Source of the DNA: Delphinapterus leucas
Lineage: Eukaryota > Chordata > Mammalia > Artiodactyla > Monodontidae
DNA length: 64,000 bases
NCBI RefSeq assembly: GCF_002288925.2
Contig: NW_022098076.1
Location: 80,084,526 to 80,148,525 of the forward strand
Direction: 5' to 3'
Below, piece by piece: positions 11,791 through 24,417 of this stretch. The position numbers and the translations under genes are program-made. The notes beneath the pieces were generated by a model that had not been told where the DNA came from, ran no database searches, and worked only from the letters and a program-made list of their open reading frames with translations. The stretch's first letter is position 1, and each line of letters starts with the position of its first letter.

Positions 11791-12129
11791 TCTTTTTTTT
11801 TTTTCTTTTAATAAATTTATTTAATTTTTCGACTGTGTTGGGTCTTCGTTGCTGTGCGCGGGCTTTCTCTAGTTGTGGTGAGCGGGTGTTACACTTCGTT
11901 GAGGTGCGCAGGCTTCTCATTGTGGTGGCTTCTCTTGTTGTGGAGCACCGGTTCTAGGTGCGTGGGCTTCAGTAGTTGTGGCTCGTGGGCTGTAGAGCGC
12001 AGGCTCAGTAGTTGTGGTGCACAGGGATTAGTTGCTCCGCGGCATGTGGGATTTTCCCAGGCCAGGGCTCAAACCCGCGTCCCTTGCACTGGCAGGTGGA
12101 TTCTTAACCACTGCGCCACCAGGGAAGTC
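11791..12129 (-). mobile_element. CHR-type SINE (long form), in antisense pair
   Basis: Long-form antisense copy directly right of the short one, running from its T-rich tail to caccagggaagtcc. It shares the outer target duplication with its neighbour. Confidence 0.94.
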
Positions 12130-14454
12130 CTAAAAGCTATTTCTTGTACTCCTCCTTTGACAGCTCGAAAGCTGGGTCAGCTACCAAGTGTGCTAAACAT
12201 TCGCTTCTTTTCTGTCTGGGTCTGCCCTGATTCCAGCCAGTGGTGCTGACCTGGCCATATTTCCTTTGAAGTTAGGACTCCTCTGTGTGCACTTGGAAAA
12301 GTAAACACTGTTCAGGTGTTTCGGGGCAGACCTAAGTCAAGGCGTCATATATTCTCAGCGTTCTTTGTCTTCATCTTGCGGTAAATCTGTACCGCTCCCT
12401 TTCGGTCATGACTTAGTTATGCATTGAAGGCAGCCTTGCAGAGAACAGGGAATACTCTTGTATCTGCAAAATAGAGCAGCTGTTCTCCCACCCAAACCTT
12501 AAGTTACCAAAAACCCCATTTTAGGAGAATGTGCATTTGAGAAATTTGTGACCAAAAGGGAAAGATGGCATTGGGAGACTGAGATCATGTTTTTTATCCC
12601 CACCTGCAAAACCGTTTTCCCTTTTCACTTTCAAGTAAAGAAACCAGGAAATCAAATAGACAAATGAGAATATCAGTGACATTTTGCAGTTAGTAATAAT
12701 GGCTATCTGGGTAATTTCCATCTTATCATCCCTTGTTTACCGGAAACTTCTTTGGCTTTGAGGCAGGTGATTGGTATACTAAGAGGTATTTTATTTCTAA
12801 AAGTAGCTCCTCTCCACTCACCTGAATGTTCAGTGCTTTTCCTGATCTTTTGTCTAAAAATTAGCTGCTAATCACTGACTCCTGAGTCTGTGCTGCAGAA
12901 ACACGGCTCCACTGCCTGGGATGTCAGCTCCTTGGGCACGACCAGTTCTACAGAATGTATTGATGGATGTTTTTGTTCCAGGATTTGGTTTCCTGTCTCT
13001 CAGTTTTATCTCCTCTTCTCTCTGCCATTCACTTTACCTACCATTTCTATTTCTAACCCCGGTTTCTTTTCCCTCTAACTGTTCCTGATGCGACCAACAC
13101 ATACCCTGAAACTGAAATTCTTATTTACAAAGATATATTGAAGTGATACACACTGAGATTTCCTACAAGGGGAACTTAGATTATTGTCCTGAAAAGACAA
13201 GTACTTAACTACTTTACTTACACTACATGTAATTCTGAAGAAGTTGGAAGAAAATATTGGCTCTCAACCTATTTAATTACATATACAAAGATGTTATCTA
13301 AAAGCTCCTTTGGCTGCCCTATATACATGTTGATATTTTTAACTTCACCTTTGCTTTTTGTTTCTCAAAAAGATTTAGAGAATATTTAGCTCTCTACTCA
13401 AAAAAAAAAAAAAAAAGAAAAAAGAGAGCGTTTCTAAAAATTAAAAAAAGAGTTCCTAAGAGAATGTAAAAGGCATGCCTAAAGATATTAGTTAGTAATA
13501 TGTAACACTAAAGCAGTTTGCTGTCATCCATGCCAGTTTTTTCGATTATTTACTAGGATGAAAATATTGAACTTGGTCTCAGTTAAGTCTCTAGGGTAGA
13601 GAATGGTTGTTGCTGAATATTTATAATGTCATATAACACTTGGGTACCATGAAATGACACGAGGGAGGGGTTTGACCCTTGTCAAAGTTTGGCAAAAGTT
13701 TTCCTCATAAAGCTTCAAAGCAGGACAGATTACCAAGTGTACCTGACAGCTGGTGCCTTAAAATAACTAATTTTTACGTAAAAAAACGTCGCTTCACAGG
13801 ATTTGCCCCAAGGTCAAGCCTGTTGGATGTATGTTTATAAAGCAGAATCTGCAGAGATTAGTCCTCATATTAGATAATGAGACAGAGAAGGAGGGAGGGA
13901 GGAGTTTGTCATTTATTCACCTCAGTCCCTTGACCTTGTTTTGCACATCTAACCATAGTATCTTGGCAGAGAGGTAGAACTATACACTTCCTTATTTAAT
14001 TCATTTTGTGCATTATTGTCTTTCCACTTTACGATGGATCCGTTCTTTCTCCTTTGAATTCACTTAGAAGTAACGTTCATCCCAGTAGAGAGATGAATTT
14101 CTGGCTTACGTTGTATGCTCCCTCTGACTAGCATCTTCCTCCCAGGTAGTGCCATGTACTGCTTGGCTTGAGGCTGAATTTTTGAACTTAACCGTGACTG
14201 GTTTACACGAATCCCGATATGCCTCTGGAGCCGAGGGCAGTGTCGACATAAGTCTTTTTTTTTTTTTCCTCCCTGCCTGCTACCAGGATAACAGGATGGA
14301 GAAGGATGATAGAAAATGGGAGTGCATTTTTAGCAGGCCCCGTGCCCACTTGCTGTGTTTCTTGCACCATCACTGTAGTGGGCCAACTTGACGAATCCCA
14401 TTTAAAAGGTAAATTACAAACATGCATCTGCAAGCGATTTTTCTAAAGTCTTCA

Positions 14455-14925
14455 TGTTAGTTAATTTCTTGTTGCAACAAATTACCACGAACTTAGTGGC
14501 TTAAAACAACACGTATTTATTCTGTGGATACAAAATATATGGGGGTCAGAAGTCCAAAATGGTTCTTATCTGGCTGAAATCAAGGTACCAGCAGAGCTGT
14601 GTTCCTTCTGGAGCCTCAAGGAGAGGATCCTTTTCCTCACTTTTTCCAGCTTCTAGAGGCGCCGGCATCCCTTGACTCACGGCCCCTTCCTCCATCTTCA
14701 AATCACTTTCTGCCTCTTGACTCTTCCGCCTCCTTCTATTAGTTAAAGATCTTTGTGATTCCATTGAAGCCACCTACATAACCCAGGGTAACCCCTCAAT
14801 CTCGAAATCATTAATTACGTCTGCAGAGCCCCTTTTGCCGTGTAAGGTAACATCTTCACAGGTTCTAAGGATTAGGAGGTAGACATCTTTGGGGACATTC
14901 TCCTGCCTCGCACACTCATAGACCC
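14455..14925. mobile_element. old dispersed repeat, family not assigned
   Basis: acaaattaccacgaacttag, tggcttaaaacaacac, ggtcagaagtccaaaatggt, ggccccttcctccatcttca and ttctcctgcctcgcaca follow the order of a common mammalian dispersed repeat that I recognise but cannot name with confidence. Confidence 0.6.
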
Positions 14926-15206
14926 ACACAGTGTGTGCTAGCGGAGTTCACCTCCCTTGAGTTTCTAGCCCTCTGTGGACACAGGAGAAAGGTTTGGGTT
15001 GTTTTGTGTCTTTCCCTGATATTTCTGTCTTGGATGTTACTAATTTAATTTTAGAAAGAATTAACATCATCTGTGTTTGTGTAGACACCTGGGGGTTGAT
15101 AGATGTTCAGTAACACTGTAGGCTGCTAGTACTGATACTGTAATTACACAAGGGGAGAGGAGGTAGCACCTTGGCAATTGAAACCCTGTGATTCGTAGAT
15201 AGAGGG

Positions 15207-15349
15207 TTTTTTTTGTTTTGTTTGTTTTTGTTTGGGGGTTTTGGGGGCCACATCTAGGGGCATGTGGGATCTTAGTTCCCCCGACTAGGGATGGAACCAA
15301 CATCCCCTGCAGTAGAAGCAAGGAGTCTTTGGACGACCAAGGAAGTCCC
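15207..15349 (-). mobile_element. CHR-type SINE (short old form), pair upstream of SGPP2 exon 2
   Basis: Diverged antisense copy: T/G-rich tail, gggatcttagttccc, B-box complement, and end aaggaagtccc. It is flanked by tagatagagg (15196) and taggtagagg (15350). Confidence 0.85.
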
Positions 15350-15360
15350 TAGGTAGAGGT

Positions 15361-15545
15361 TCTTATTTTTTTAATTTATTTTTACATATTTATTTATTTG
15401 GCTTCGCTGGGTCTTAGTTGCGGCATGGGGGACTGTTTCAGTTGCAGCATGCATGCGGGGTCTAGTTCCCTGACTAGGGATCAAACCCAGGTCCCCCTGC
15501 ATTGAGAGCATGGAGTCTTAACCACTGGACCACCAGGGAAGTCCT
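15361..15545 (-). mobile_element. CHR-type SINE (short old form), ends 78 bp before SGPP2 exon 2
   Basis: Antisense copy with an ATTT-rich tail, ggcttcgctgggtcttagtt body, and head ending accagggaagtcc. The flanking motif tagRtagagg is seen for the third time at 15546, so two insertions used the same site. Confidence 0.9.
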
Positions 15546-15623
15546 TAGATAGAGGTTTTTAAAACTTGCCTTATAGTGACCTGTTCAATGAACTCACAGA
15601 GTCTTCTAACTTTTGTCTTTTAG

Positions 15624-15782
15624 GCTTATGTACAGAAGTACATTGTGAAGAATTATTTCTACTATTACCTATTCAGATTTTCAGCCGCTTTGGGACAAGA
15701 AGTGTTCTACATAACATTCCTTCCGTTCACTCACTGGAATATTGATCCTTATTTGTCCAGAAGACTGACCATAATATGGGTT
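15624..15782 (+). CDS. SGPP2: SGPP2 internal coding exon (exon 2 of the usual 5)
   Basis: Part of sphingosine-1-phosphate phosphatase 2, an ER membrane enzyme that removes phosphate from sphingosine-1-phosphate (and related sphingoid phosphates) in the sphingolipid salvage pathway. The exon has 53 codons, phase 0 at both ends, and starts AYVQKYIVKNYFYYYLF; it then reads through an FSAALGQEVFYITF membrane stretch and ends SRRLTIIWV. It matches what I remember of mammalian SGPP2 around residues 74-126. The acceptor is cttttgtcttttag and the donor GTAAGT at 15783. A branch-point-like ctaac lies at 15606-15610. No stop or frameshift is present. Upstream exon 1 is not in the window. The paralogue SGPP1 is less likely because the residues fit SGPP2 better; that judgement is from memory. 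Confidence 0.95.
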
Positions 15783-16311
15783 GTAAGTATTATTATTACT
15801 TATGAACCAGTATTACTTCTACAACAACTACCTGCTTTGGGATCCAAGTACTCTGCATATATGCTCTTTATTAAAAATCACTTAGAGTTGAATTTTTACC
15901 TGGTTTACTTTGGGAAAATGGAAGGGAAGATTTAAAAGCTGTGCGTGAATAAGACTATGAGAGAGGAAGAGATGATGTGCAGGAAAAGGACCTTTCTGAG
16001 AATCCATGAAGGGACATAAAATGCTTCCTCCCAAGAAACCCCTTTTAGTAAAATTTGATCAGAAACAAAATAGGAGCTGTTGACTAATAATTCCTTGTGG
16101 TATTAAGTGTAACTACCCCATGTCTATTGGATACACAAAAGCATGTAAGGCAGGGCAACTTCTCTGAGGAAGCTTGTAGTATTGTGGGGGCAGCTGGCGT
16201 ATACACGAAAACCCAATGATAATTCTGGGTGGAGAGGTGGAGCCCCTTCTGATGTTTTGTTTGGGACCCTATCGTTGAACTTTGTTCAGGATCAAATAAG
16301 TTCTGATTTTT

Positions 16312-16630
16312 ATTTATTTATTTTATTTTTTGGGCCACATCGGGTCTTAGTTGCAGCACACGGGGTCTTTGTTGAGGCATGCAGGCTTCTCTCTAGTTGT
16401 GACATGCAGGTTTTCTCTTCTCTGGTTGTGGTGCGCAGGCTCCAGGGCAGGTGAGCTCTGTAGTTTGTGGCGTGCAGGCTCTCTAGTTGAGGCGCGAGAG
16501 CTCAGTAGTTGTGGTGTGTGGGCTTAGTTGCCCAGTGGCGTGTGGGAGCTTAATTCCCTGCCAAGGGATCGAACCCTCGTCCCCTGCATTGTAAGGTGGA
16601 TTCTTTACCACTGGACCACCAGAGAAGTCC
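16312..16630 (-). mobile_element. CHR-type SINE (long form)
   Basis: Antisense long-form copy ending accagagaagtcc. Short duplication ctgattttt at 16303-16311 and 16631-16639. Confidence 0.9.
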
Positions 16631-16664
16631 CTGATTTTTTTTTTTAAACTGGGGGAGATGGTGG

Positions 16665-16870
16665 TTATTTGCAAGGCAGCAAGGCATGCTGCCAGCATCC
16701 GGACCCTGGGATCAGGTAGGCCTGGGTTCAAGTGCAGCTCAGCCACTGCGCTTGTCCATGTGCCCTTGTCCTGAGCCTGTAAAATGGTGTTAATGCACGT
16801 CTCCCAGAATCATCATGAAGACACATAGGGTATGGCCTGGTGCATGCGAGGACTCTGCAAGTCTCCATAA
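16665..16870 (+). mobile_element. MIR
   Basis: aggcctgggttcaagtgcag, cctgtaaaatggtgttaatg and the ggcctggtgcatgcgagga end. Confidence 0.65.
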
Positions 16871-17041
16871 GCGTGCTAACACATGGTGATGAGTCCAAGA
16901 AGGTGAAAGAGTCGTAAAGGTCAACCAATTTTTAGGTCAAAGATGGTTTAGCCGGGAGAGGGGGCTTCAGGGACAAGGTTGCCAGCGTGGCTGTTTCCCT
17001 GACTCAAGATTCTGCTCTGAAAACAGCTTCAGAAGTGCCTG

Positions 17042-17544
17042 GTCAAGAAATATTTTAGATTCCACATATAAGTGATATCATATGATATGTCTTTCTCATT
17101 CTGACTTACTTCACTTAGTATGATATTCTCCAGCTGCATCCATGTTGCTGCAAATGGCGTTATTTCATTCTTTTTTATGGCTGAGTAGTATTCCATTTAA
17201 TATATGTACCACATCTTCTTTATGCATGAACCTCTCTACGAAACAAACAGGACTGGCAGACATAGAGAACAGACTTGTGATTGCCAGTGTGGAGGGCAGG
17301 GAGCAGAGGGAAGGACTGGGAGTTTGGAATTAACAGATATAAACTAGTATATACAGGATGGATAAGCAACAGGGTCCTACTGTATAGCACAGGGAACTAT
17401 ATTCAACACCCTGTGAGAAACCAGAATGGAAAGAATCTGAGAAAGAATATGTATGTGTATAACTGAGTCGCTTTGCTGTACGGTAGAAATCGTAACACAA
17501 CCTGGTAAATCAACTCTACTTCAGGTAAAAAAAAATAAAATAAA
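17042..17544 (+). mobile_element. L1 3' end with 5' inversion (twin-priming structure)
   Basis: 17223-17544 is sense L1 3' UTR ending in an A-rich tail. 17042-17222 is the immediately preceding piece of the same L1 but in antisense (ends of ORF2/3' UTR, e.g. ggctgagtagtattccatt). The whole is flanked by an 11-bp duplication agaagtgcctg at 17031-17041 and 17545-17555. This is the known 5'-inversion outcome of L1 reverse transcription. Confidence 0.88.
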
Positions 17545-18842
17545 AGAAGTGCCTGTTGTATCTAAAGAAGCTGGGGTTCTCGGGCGGCTCTGCTCTGAGA
17601 AGCCGTGGCTGCACCCCTGGTGCTTTTATTTTTCTCATTTGTGGAACAAGTGAGAGGGGCCTTGATCAGGAGGCATAAGTGCAGATATCCTAAAAGGCAG
17701 GGCAGAGGAATAAAGCGGTGAAGTGCTGGGTGGGGCACCTGGGGCATTGGGAGTGGCTACCCCTTACCTCCACCTGTGCCTGAGAGAGGAAAGACAGGCT
17801 GGTGTGGTCAGATCTCTTTTTCATGTGAAATCTTTAAATGTAGGGCTTCCATTTTTAAAAGCTCTATATGCCAGTTGAACAAAGAATCCTTTAAGTCTAA
17901 ACTTCCGAGGCTTGGTTTGAAGCCTCTGGCCTTGAAGAACAGCTAAGGTCCCTCGGGCTCATGGTTAAGATTATTTGGCCCCGAATTCTTCCTATTTGCT
18001 CCTTTTCTCTCTCAAACTACAAGCCACTTTTTCCTTTCTCCATCCCTGTCTCCCTTCCAGCCCTCTTCTGAAACCTAGCTTCTGTCTAAAAGTGTGATCC
18101 AACGAGACTCTGCAAAAGCACAGGCATCTTGCAAAAGATGCACATTAGTGCGGTTGTTCCTCTCCCTCCGCAAGCGGCTTCCGTTCCTGCAGGGTGGTGA
18201 TGTCCCCGGGAGGAGCTGGGGGAGGAAAGACAGGGAGCGGGGTGCAATCCTTCTGTTCTTAGGACGTGAAAATGCACCCAAGACCCGTGGTGCTTGAGCT
18301 TCTTTTCCTGTCATTTATTTTCTGAGATACCAAAATATATATATATATATCTCCAACTTTTATGGTTGTCAAGTGGGGCAAATGATGCAAAATACTTCTA
18401 GTAACCTGGGAATATCTTATACTGTGTACAGTCAGCTCAAGGCCAATTATCTTGCCCACCGAGGGTGGAAAACTTTTCCTGAGGGGCCGGGAAGATCTTT
18501 AGACCTGATGGGAGGCAGTGGTTAGGGGACTCAGATTGTCATTATGGGTTGTTATTTTTCGCTTTGGAGTCCTCATTTCAAAGGGCTCAAAAGATTTTCC
18601 ATTTGAGGTAGAATTACCAGTCTTTTGTCAGAGAGTGGGCAAATAAAGTCTTTACCTGAGAGAGGAAAGAGCAACCTTTGACTATGCAGTTTGTCCTGAG
18701 CTTTGGCGATGTGCTATTTGCTTTCAGAAATGGGTGCATGGCCAGGTCCAAAAGGCCCCCATGCAGAGAGGTATGTAATTCGTATCAGTGAAGCGGTGTG
18801 TGCATTCCTGGCAGTTCCGGTGGAGGGAATAGTGGCCGGTCC

Positions 18843-18935
18843 AAGGGGGGGATGGAGGGAGGGAAGGAAGAAGGGGCAGAGGGAGAGAGGTAGAGGCTGG
18901 GGTGGGTGGGGGAGGGTTCAGAGGTGGGGAGGTGT
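18843..18935. repeat. G-rich purine tract
   Basis: Runs of ggg/ggga over about 90 bases (gggggggatggagggaggg and similar). Several G-runs of three or more could form a quadruplex on the + strand. No motif ties it to a gene. Confidence 0.7.
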
Positions 18936-19574
18936 TTGCTTTGTGCTCTGCTGCGGAGATAGATAATAATGAGAGAGGCTTGGTTTGGCTCCAGTGTTGA
19001 AAGTGGGTGGAGGGAAGGAAAATTCCTGATGGTGTTGGCAGTTGGGAGGGAAGGAGGGGTGGAGACGGGTGAGATTCTTTTGGGCAATCAGCTTCCTGCT
19101 GAGGCAGCCTGTCTCCTGTAAGGGATATCCCTAAATTAGTGGCTGCCTCTTTAAGGGGTGAGGGTGAAGAAATGTTAATTATATAAGGGGCAGAATTTGA
19201 AGTCCCCTAGCTTTAAACATCTTTTCTCACCCAAAATCCTTTGGAAGGCAGCTGTGTCCAAGAGTGCCAAACCTCTTGACAAATTTCATATTAATTCGAC
19301 AATTGTCATTGGATGAAGTCTCAACAGGTTTTATTGCTTTTAAAAATAATTTTTTATATTAGGGGTGACTCATACTGTCTGAAGTAGCTTAGCAGAATTT
19401 ATGGTTATATTAACTGTTTTCTCATCACAATCATAATTGTTCCTCTTGTCTGTTGCACCTCTCATTGCTTTTGTTGGCATCTGTGTTCATTATTTGATCT
19501 TCATAACAATGGGTTGGCATTATTTTATAGGTTGGGATAGTAATACTTCAAATAATAATAAGCCATATTATATG

Positions 19575-19815
19575 TTGAGGACTTACTACACATGCCACTC
19601 AGTGCAATAACGCTTTACATATTTTACCTAATTTAATCCTGCCAGCAATCCTGAGAAGTGATTATTGCCAGTTTTACAGGTTAGGAAACTGACATGTAGA
19701 GAGGATCACTGTGGATTAAGTGGATTTGATCCTGTCCCCGAAGGCCTCTTGTGCTAGAGAGGGCCGCCACTCAGCTTCAAGCATTAAAATGACTTGCCCA
19801 AGGTTCTCTTCCATT
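19575..19815 (-). mobile_element. MIR with a small insertion
   Basis: Antisense: aggacttactacacatgcca, gctttacatattttacctaa, ttttacaggttaggaaactg; atgacttgcccaaggtt follows after about 75 unrelated bases. Confidence 0.7.
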
Positions 19816-21285
19816 GCATATTTGCTGTGATTGTATTTCAGGTTTGCCTGTATGGCATTTATTAACTCTATCTACTACTTAAGTGTCTTCTGTAGGCCCT
19901 TCTTGACAAGTCAAAGGTATCTTATCCCAGAAAAGTTAGATAAGCTTTTTTTTAATTAGCTGAAAAACATCAATGAGGTATTTTCTTCTGTCACTTATCA
20001 AGGTTTTTAACCTGTCATTGGATTCAATAGAATCTTCGACCTTGGGACAGAAAAGGCCATGAATGGGTTATTCATTAGATGCTCATGAAGAGATGTTATA
20101 GGTAGTGCTTCACAGGGAGTCACTGCCCAACTGAGTGATTATCTGATCTCCTGGCTTCCACTGTGGTGTGGTGACAGCCCCACCAAAAAGAAAATAGTAC
20201 TGCTTGTGTCTTAAAAATGTTAGAGGCAATTTCATTGAAACTGCATCGTGTTCAGCTTTGTAACATGAGGCAAAATCTCACTTTTTGCTAAATAAAGTTA
20301 TTCTCCATTTTGTAAAATAATGCAAATATCGATACCACAACTGGTCCGTGGGAGGCTCATCTTCTCTATTCTTAGGATACTTACATCCTGCCTCTTTTCA
20401 CAGATCTTGCATGGCATTCAAGATGAGATGCAAGAAAAAAATGGGAAATCAAAATTAGGGGGAATACAGATAAAATAGGAGATGAATGCCTAAAGTTGAG
20501 CCATGAATTTCTTTCAACTTTGTCTTGACTAATTTTAAATGAAACATTATTCGCTAGGGAAGAATAGGCTTATTCCTAAGAGAGGAAACCTCCTGACACG
20601 TAGGATTGATAGAATCATTAAGGATAGTGATGCATGTTGCTAAATTGTATTCCTAGGAATGTTGTTTGCTATCAGTACCCCGATCAGCTGTGTGAGAATG
20701 CTCCTTTTGACTCTTCCTCATAACCTGTGTGTTCTCATTGTTTCAATCATTGCTGATTAAACCGATGAAAAATGGTACCTCCATTAATTTTCATATATTT
20801 TTAGTGAAAATGAAAATATTTTTCAGACTTTCATCAGCCATTTGTGTTAACGCCTGTGAATTGTCAGTCTGTCTTTTGATTATATTTTTAAAGGGCTTTA
20901 AGTTTTTAATTGCTTTTCAGCAGTTGTTAACATAAAATGTATTCAACTGTTGATCTTCCATGTCTCAGAGGCAATGCGCCTTTATATATAAGATTTTTAG
21001 AAATTTAAGATTTTGAGAAATGGTATGTAAGTTTATGGTATCAGCAATAGTGACCTAAGAAAATCCCTTAAAATTGAGTTTCAGTGCTTTTATGCTGGGT
21101 GTTCACTTTAGTTTTAGGCGCAGACCTCACCACTCCTTGTTGCCCTACCTTTTGTGACCTCCCTGGCCCCTTTAATTTGAATTTGGGACTCCCATCTTCA
21201 GGCGCTTAATCTTTCTGGCCTGCAGTTTCCCTGGCCACAAAATAGCTTACTCAGGAGCAACCAGCCCTTAGAAAACCTGATTCTT

Positions 21286-21482
21286 TTTCTCTTTTTTTTT
21301 TTTTTTTGCGGTACGCGGGCCTCTCCCGTTGCGGAGCACAGGCTCTCGATGCACAGGCTCAGCGGCCATGGCTCACGGGCCCAGCCGCTCCACGGCATGT
21401 GGGATCTTCCCAGACCGGGGCACGAACCGGTGTCCCTGCGTCGGCAGGTGGACTCTCAACCACTGCGCCACCAGGGAAGCCC
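21286..21482 (-). mobile_element. CHR-type SINE (short young form) with small internal deletion
   Basis: Perfect 16-bp target duplication agaaaacctgattctt at 21270-21285 and 21483-21498. Between cgggcctctc and ccgttgcgg it lacks about 16 bases found in the other young copies, probably lost between ctctc repeats. Confidence 0.95.
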
Positions 21483-22274
21483 AGAAAACCTGATTCTTGC
21501 TGCCTAAACTCCAGGAAGGTTTAAATTTGTCTTGGAGTTTTTCCTTGTCTTTTTTCCCCATTTGTAAACACTTCTTTTACCTAACATCAAAGGATACAGT
21601 CTCCACCATTCTAACCCATGTGTGGTTATTTTTAAGTAATGGTCATCCTATGCAAACTATTCTTGAATGTTGAAGATCTGGTTGCTTCTGAGAGTTTCTG
21701 GGCAGGGTTAATCTCTCTTATAATTCGTGGGGTGTTTTTTTTTTTGTTTTTTTTTTTTAAAGTCCCCTCAATCCATTTTAATTTATGGCTTTTGATGATC
21801 TCCTTGAATGGAAGCAAGGAGTGTTCATGTCAGGGGAGGGGGGCTGCTTCTAGCTCTATCAGCAGCTTTGAGGTTTGGTCAGAGGTTCCTGATCCTGAAA
21901 TACCATGAAAGGAACATGAGGCTGATATTTATAGGGTGTTTTTTTGGTTTCCACTCAAACTAGCTCAGGAAAGGGAGGATTTGTTGTAAGGTTTCAAAGA
22001 ATCCCGTAGGAGCCAGAACCTCACAGGAGCTGATGCCAGTGAACAGCTAGGTTTCTGCTACAATTAAGCAATTGCTCCAGGATCTGCTTCTTTACCTCCT
22101 GTTGCCAGCTGGTAACTTCCTGTCTTTTAGTTCAGAGTTGCAAGACAGTCTGACCCAGCTCACTGTGTAGCACAACTCCATCTCGGGGTCAATGCGTATG
22201 TTGACTGTATTTCGTCCAAGCAGCTGTGTTGGGGGCGGCGATAGACAATTAATTGGGGCACAGAGCCATGGGCC

Positions 22275-22410
22275 AGGTTGAAACATCAAGAGACTTGGAC
22301 TATAATCGTAGCAGTGAAACCTTGCTCAAGCCACTTCATGATTCTGGCCTGCAGCATCCCTAGCTTCAAAATGAAAGGACCCAGCTAGAGAATCTTTGGA
22401 GGCATATAAC
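22275..22410 (+). mobile_element. MIR (diverged)
   Basis: agagacttggactataatcg, ttgctcaagccacttcatga, agcttcaaaatgaaaggacc. Confidence 0.5.
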
Positions 22411-24417
22411 ATGGTCATGACTCTTCTTTATATGTTCGCTATGTGACACTTAAGAGATCCATCCATGGCATGGAGTAAGGAGGCAAAGAGTAAATGCTGG
22501 GCGGGGCAGGATAACATTAAAAAAAAAAAAAAAAGGCCTGTCATCTCTTCTGCAGACCAAATGCTAATGCGGTTTTACATGTTTTGTGCTGGGAACCCCT
22601 CAATATTAGACAGTACATTAGAAATGCATATCAAATCCACTGCTAAATATTTGTTAGGTAGTCTGCTGTTTTGTGTTCAACACGATCAAAGGAACGCTTT
22701 AAGAGGAAATGCTGAATTGCTTGGTGACTGTAGATTCCATTTTTATGTACACTCAAAATCCCGGCCATAAGGAAGTCATAACAGCAGAAGGTTCCTCTTG
22801 GCAGGTCCTTCCGTTCCTCCTCTTGCAAGCCACATTAACTTGTGTTGGAGAGCTTGAGTTTAAATGATGGATTTTACATCTCTCACGTTCTGGTTATTGA
22901 AAGCTAGCTAGCTGATATCTACATTATAAAGTAGAACTAAAATTTATATTTAAATTGTGCCTATGATCTAGTGTCTAACTGCAGCAGAGTCTAGGGTATT
23001 ATTTTATAAACAGTTCCATAAATTGGTTAAGAGGTAGCTTTATGATTAACATGTCTAAATGCAGTGGTGTCTCTTTGGATGTGGGCAGGCTGCCATCTGG
23101 CTGTGTCACAGGGGAGTCTCTGAGACTGGGTAAGAGAGGAGTGCAAAACAGCCTGCCCCATCCCTGTAATTCACAACCCTTAGACAGGGGTCAATTTTAG
23201 TGCCAAAAGATGACTTTTAATGTGATTATCTCCTAATCCTCTGTTTAAACCACTACCACCATTCACTTCAAAAGATTGCCCTGCTTGTTAAGTTGGTTCT
23301 TGCTTGAGATTAATGAGTCTTGAGAAGTATTCAACAATGGCCAGATTGTAACCCTCACTAACTTGCACTGAATGAAACGGAATTAGGTGTCAGAGATTCT
23401 GCCCAGTTCCTCTGAAGTAGAACCTTGTCATTTAGCCTTAGTTAAATATTAAGTAAATGTCTCTAGGGTGTTTGTTATGCAAACTGTATTGATTTGGTTT
23501 TAAAACACAACAAGGGAATGTTTTGGTTTTAGTGTAGCTTTAAAAAAAACAACCTTGAAAACTGGACTCAACAGATTTGATCTCTCTGATTATCACCATC
23601 ATTACCTGAAAAATGATCTGCCCCTCCCCCCATTTTTGATGATGACTGGAGAATGTGCCCACAATTTTCCCTAACTCTTCTGCCACCCCACCCTCACTAC
23701 TGTCCCGATTTTTAACCCCCTAAGACTTTCAATGCTGGTTTTGGGTTTGGTTTGGTTTTGATTGAGCAGAATTGTAATCCTCCCACATATAGACCAGCGC
23801 CCCTGACTCTCACCCCTGAGCATCACTTCTAAATGCTTCACTTAATTTATCTCAGGATGTGTGATTACTTTCAAGCTTAGCTAGGTATGAGATTGTTTGA
23901 GACACCAGGAGCCTGGAGGCAGGGTATCTTTAGGGTGAAATTAGTTTGAATCTGCTAAGACAGTGCAAAAAAAAAAAAAAAAAAATTATTTCATACAGAG
24001 TTTGGATATGCAGTTAGTCTTTCTCCTCTCCCTTTGGTTTTATCGTAGCTTTTAATGTCTTATCAAGAAAAACAAATAGCCTTTGCCAAGTTATATCCAG
24101 ACCAGAAACCAAGGCACATCCGGCAGGGCAGAGCCTCAATTCACTTTCTGAATTCAGCTGGAGTCTAGGACCAGGCCTGAGGCTGCTCTCCCCAACTGCC
24201 TGCAGGCGAATCAGTCCCTAGGGGGTCTTTACAAAGCACCCTTCTGGACTGGACCTTGTCCCAGATTCTCTCCCATTCATTTGTAAAACAAAGGGAAGGA
24301 AAAATGAGCTAATCAATAGGCCACAGGGGCCTTTCTTTCAGAAGAAATTTTCAAATAAAATCTTAACAGTGCTCTGTTTTTTTAACCAATCAATTCCATT
24401 TGCAAAGCTGCATTCTT

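Larger units (their letters stand above)
1..15623 (+). other. SGPP2: SGPP2 intron 1 (3' part)
   Basis: I see no exon here. The GC-rich first exon expected for this gene (an N-terminal soluble tail of roughly 73 residues) was not recognised, so it should lie upstream. Apart from the repeats listed separately, the stretches 1-800, 1313-2325, 3200-3830, 4100-4876, 5630-6140, 6383-7200, 8280-8913, 9520-10045, 10730-11570 and 12143-14455 hold no gene I can support. Short open frames there have no recognisable domain. Confidence 0.75.
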
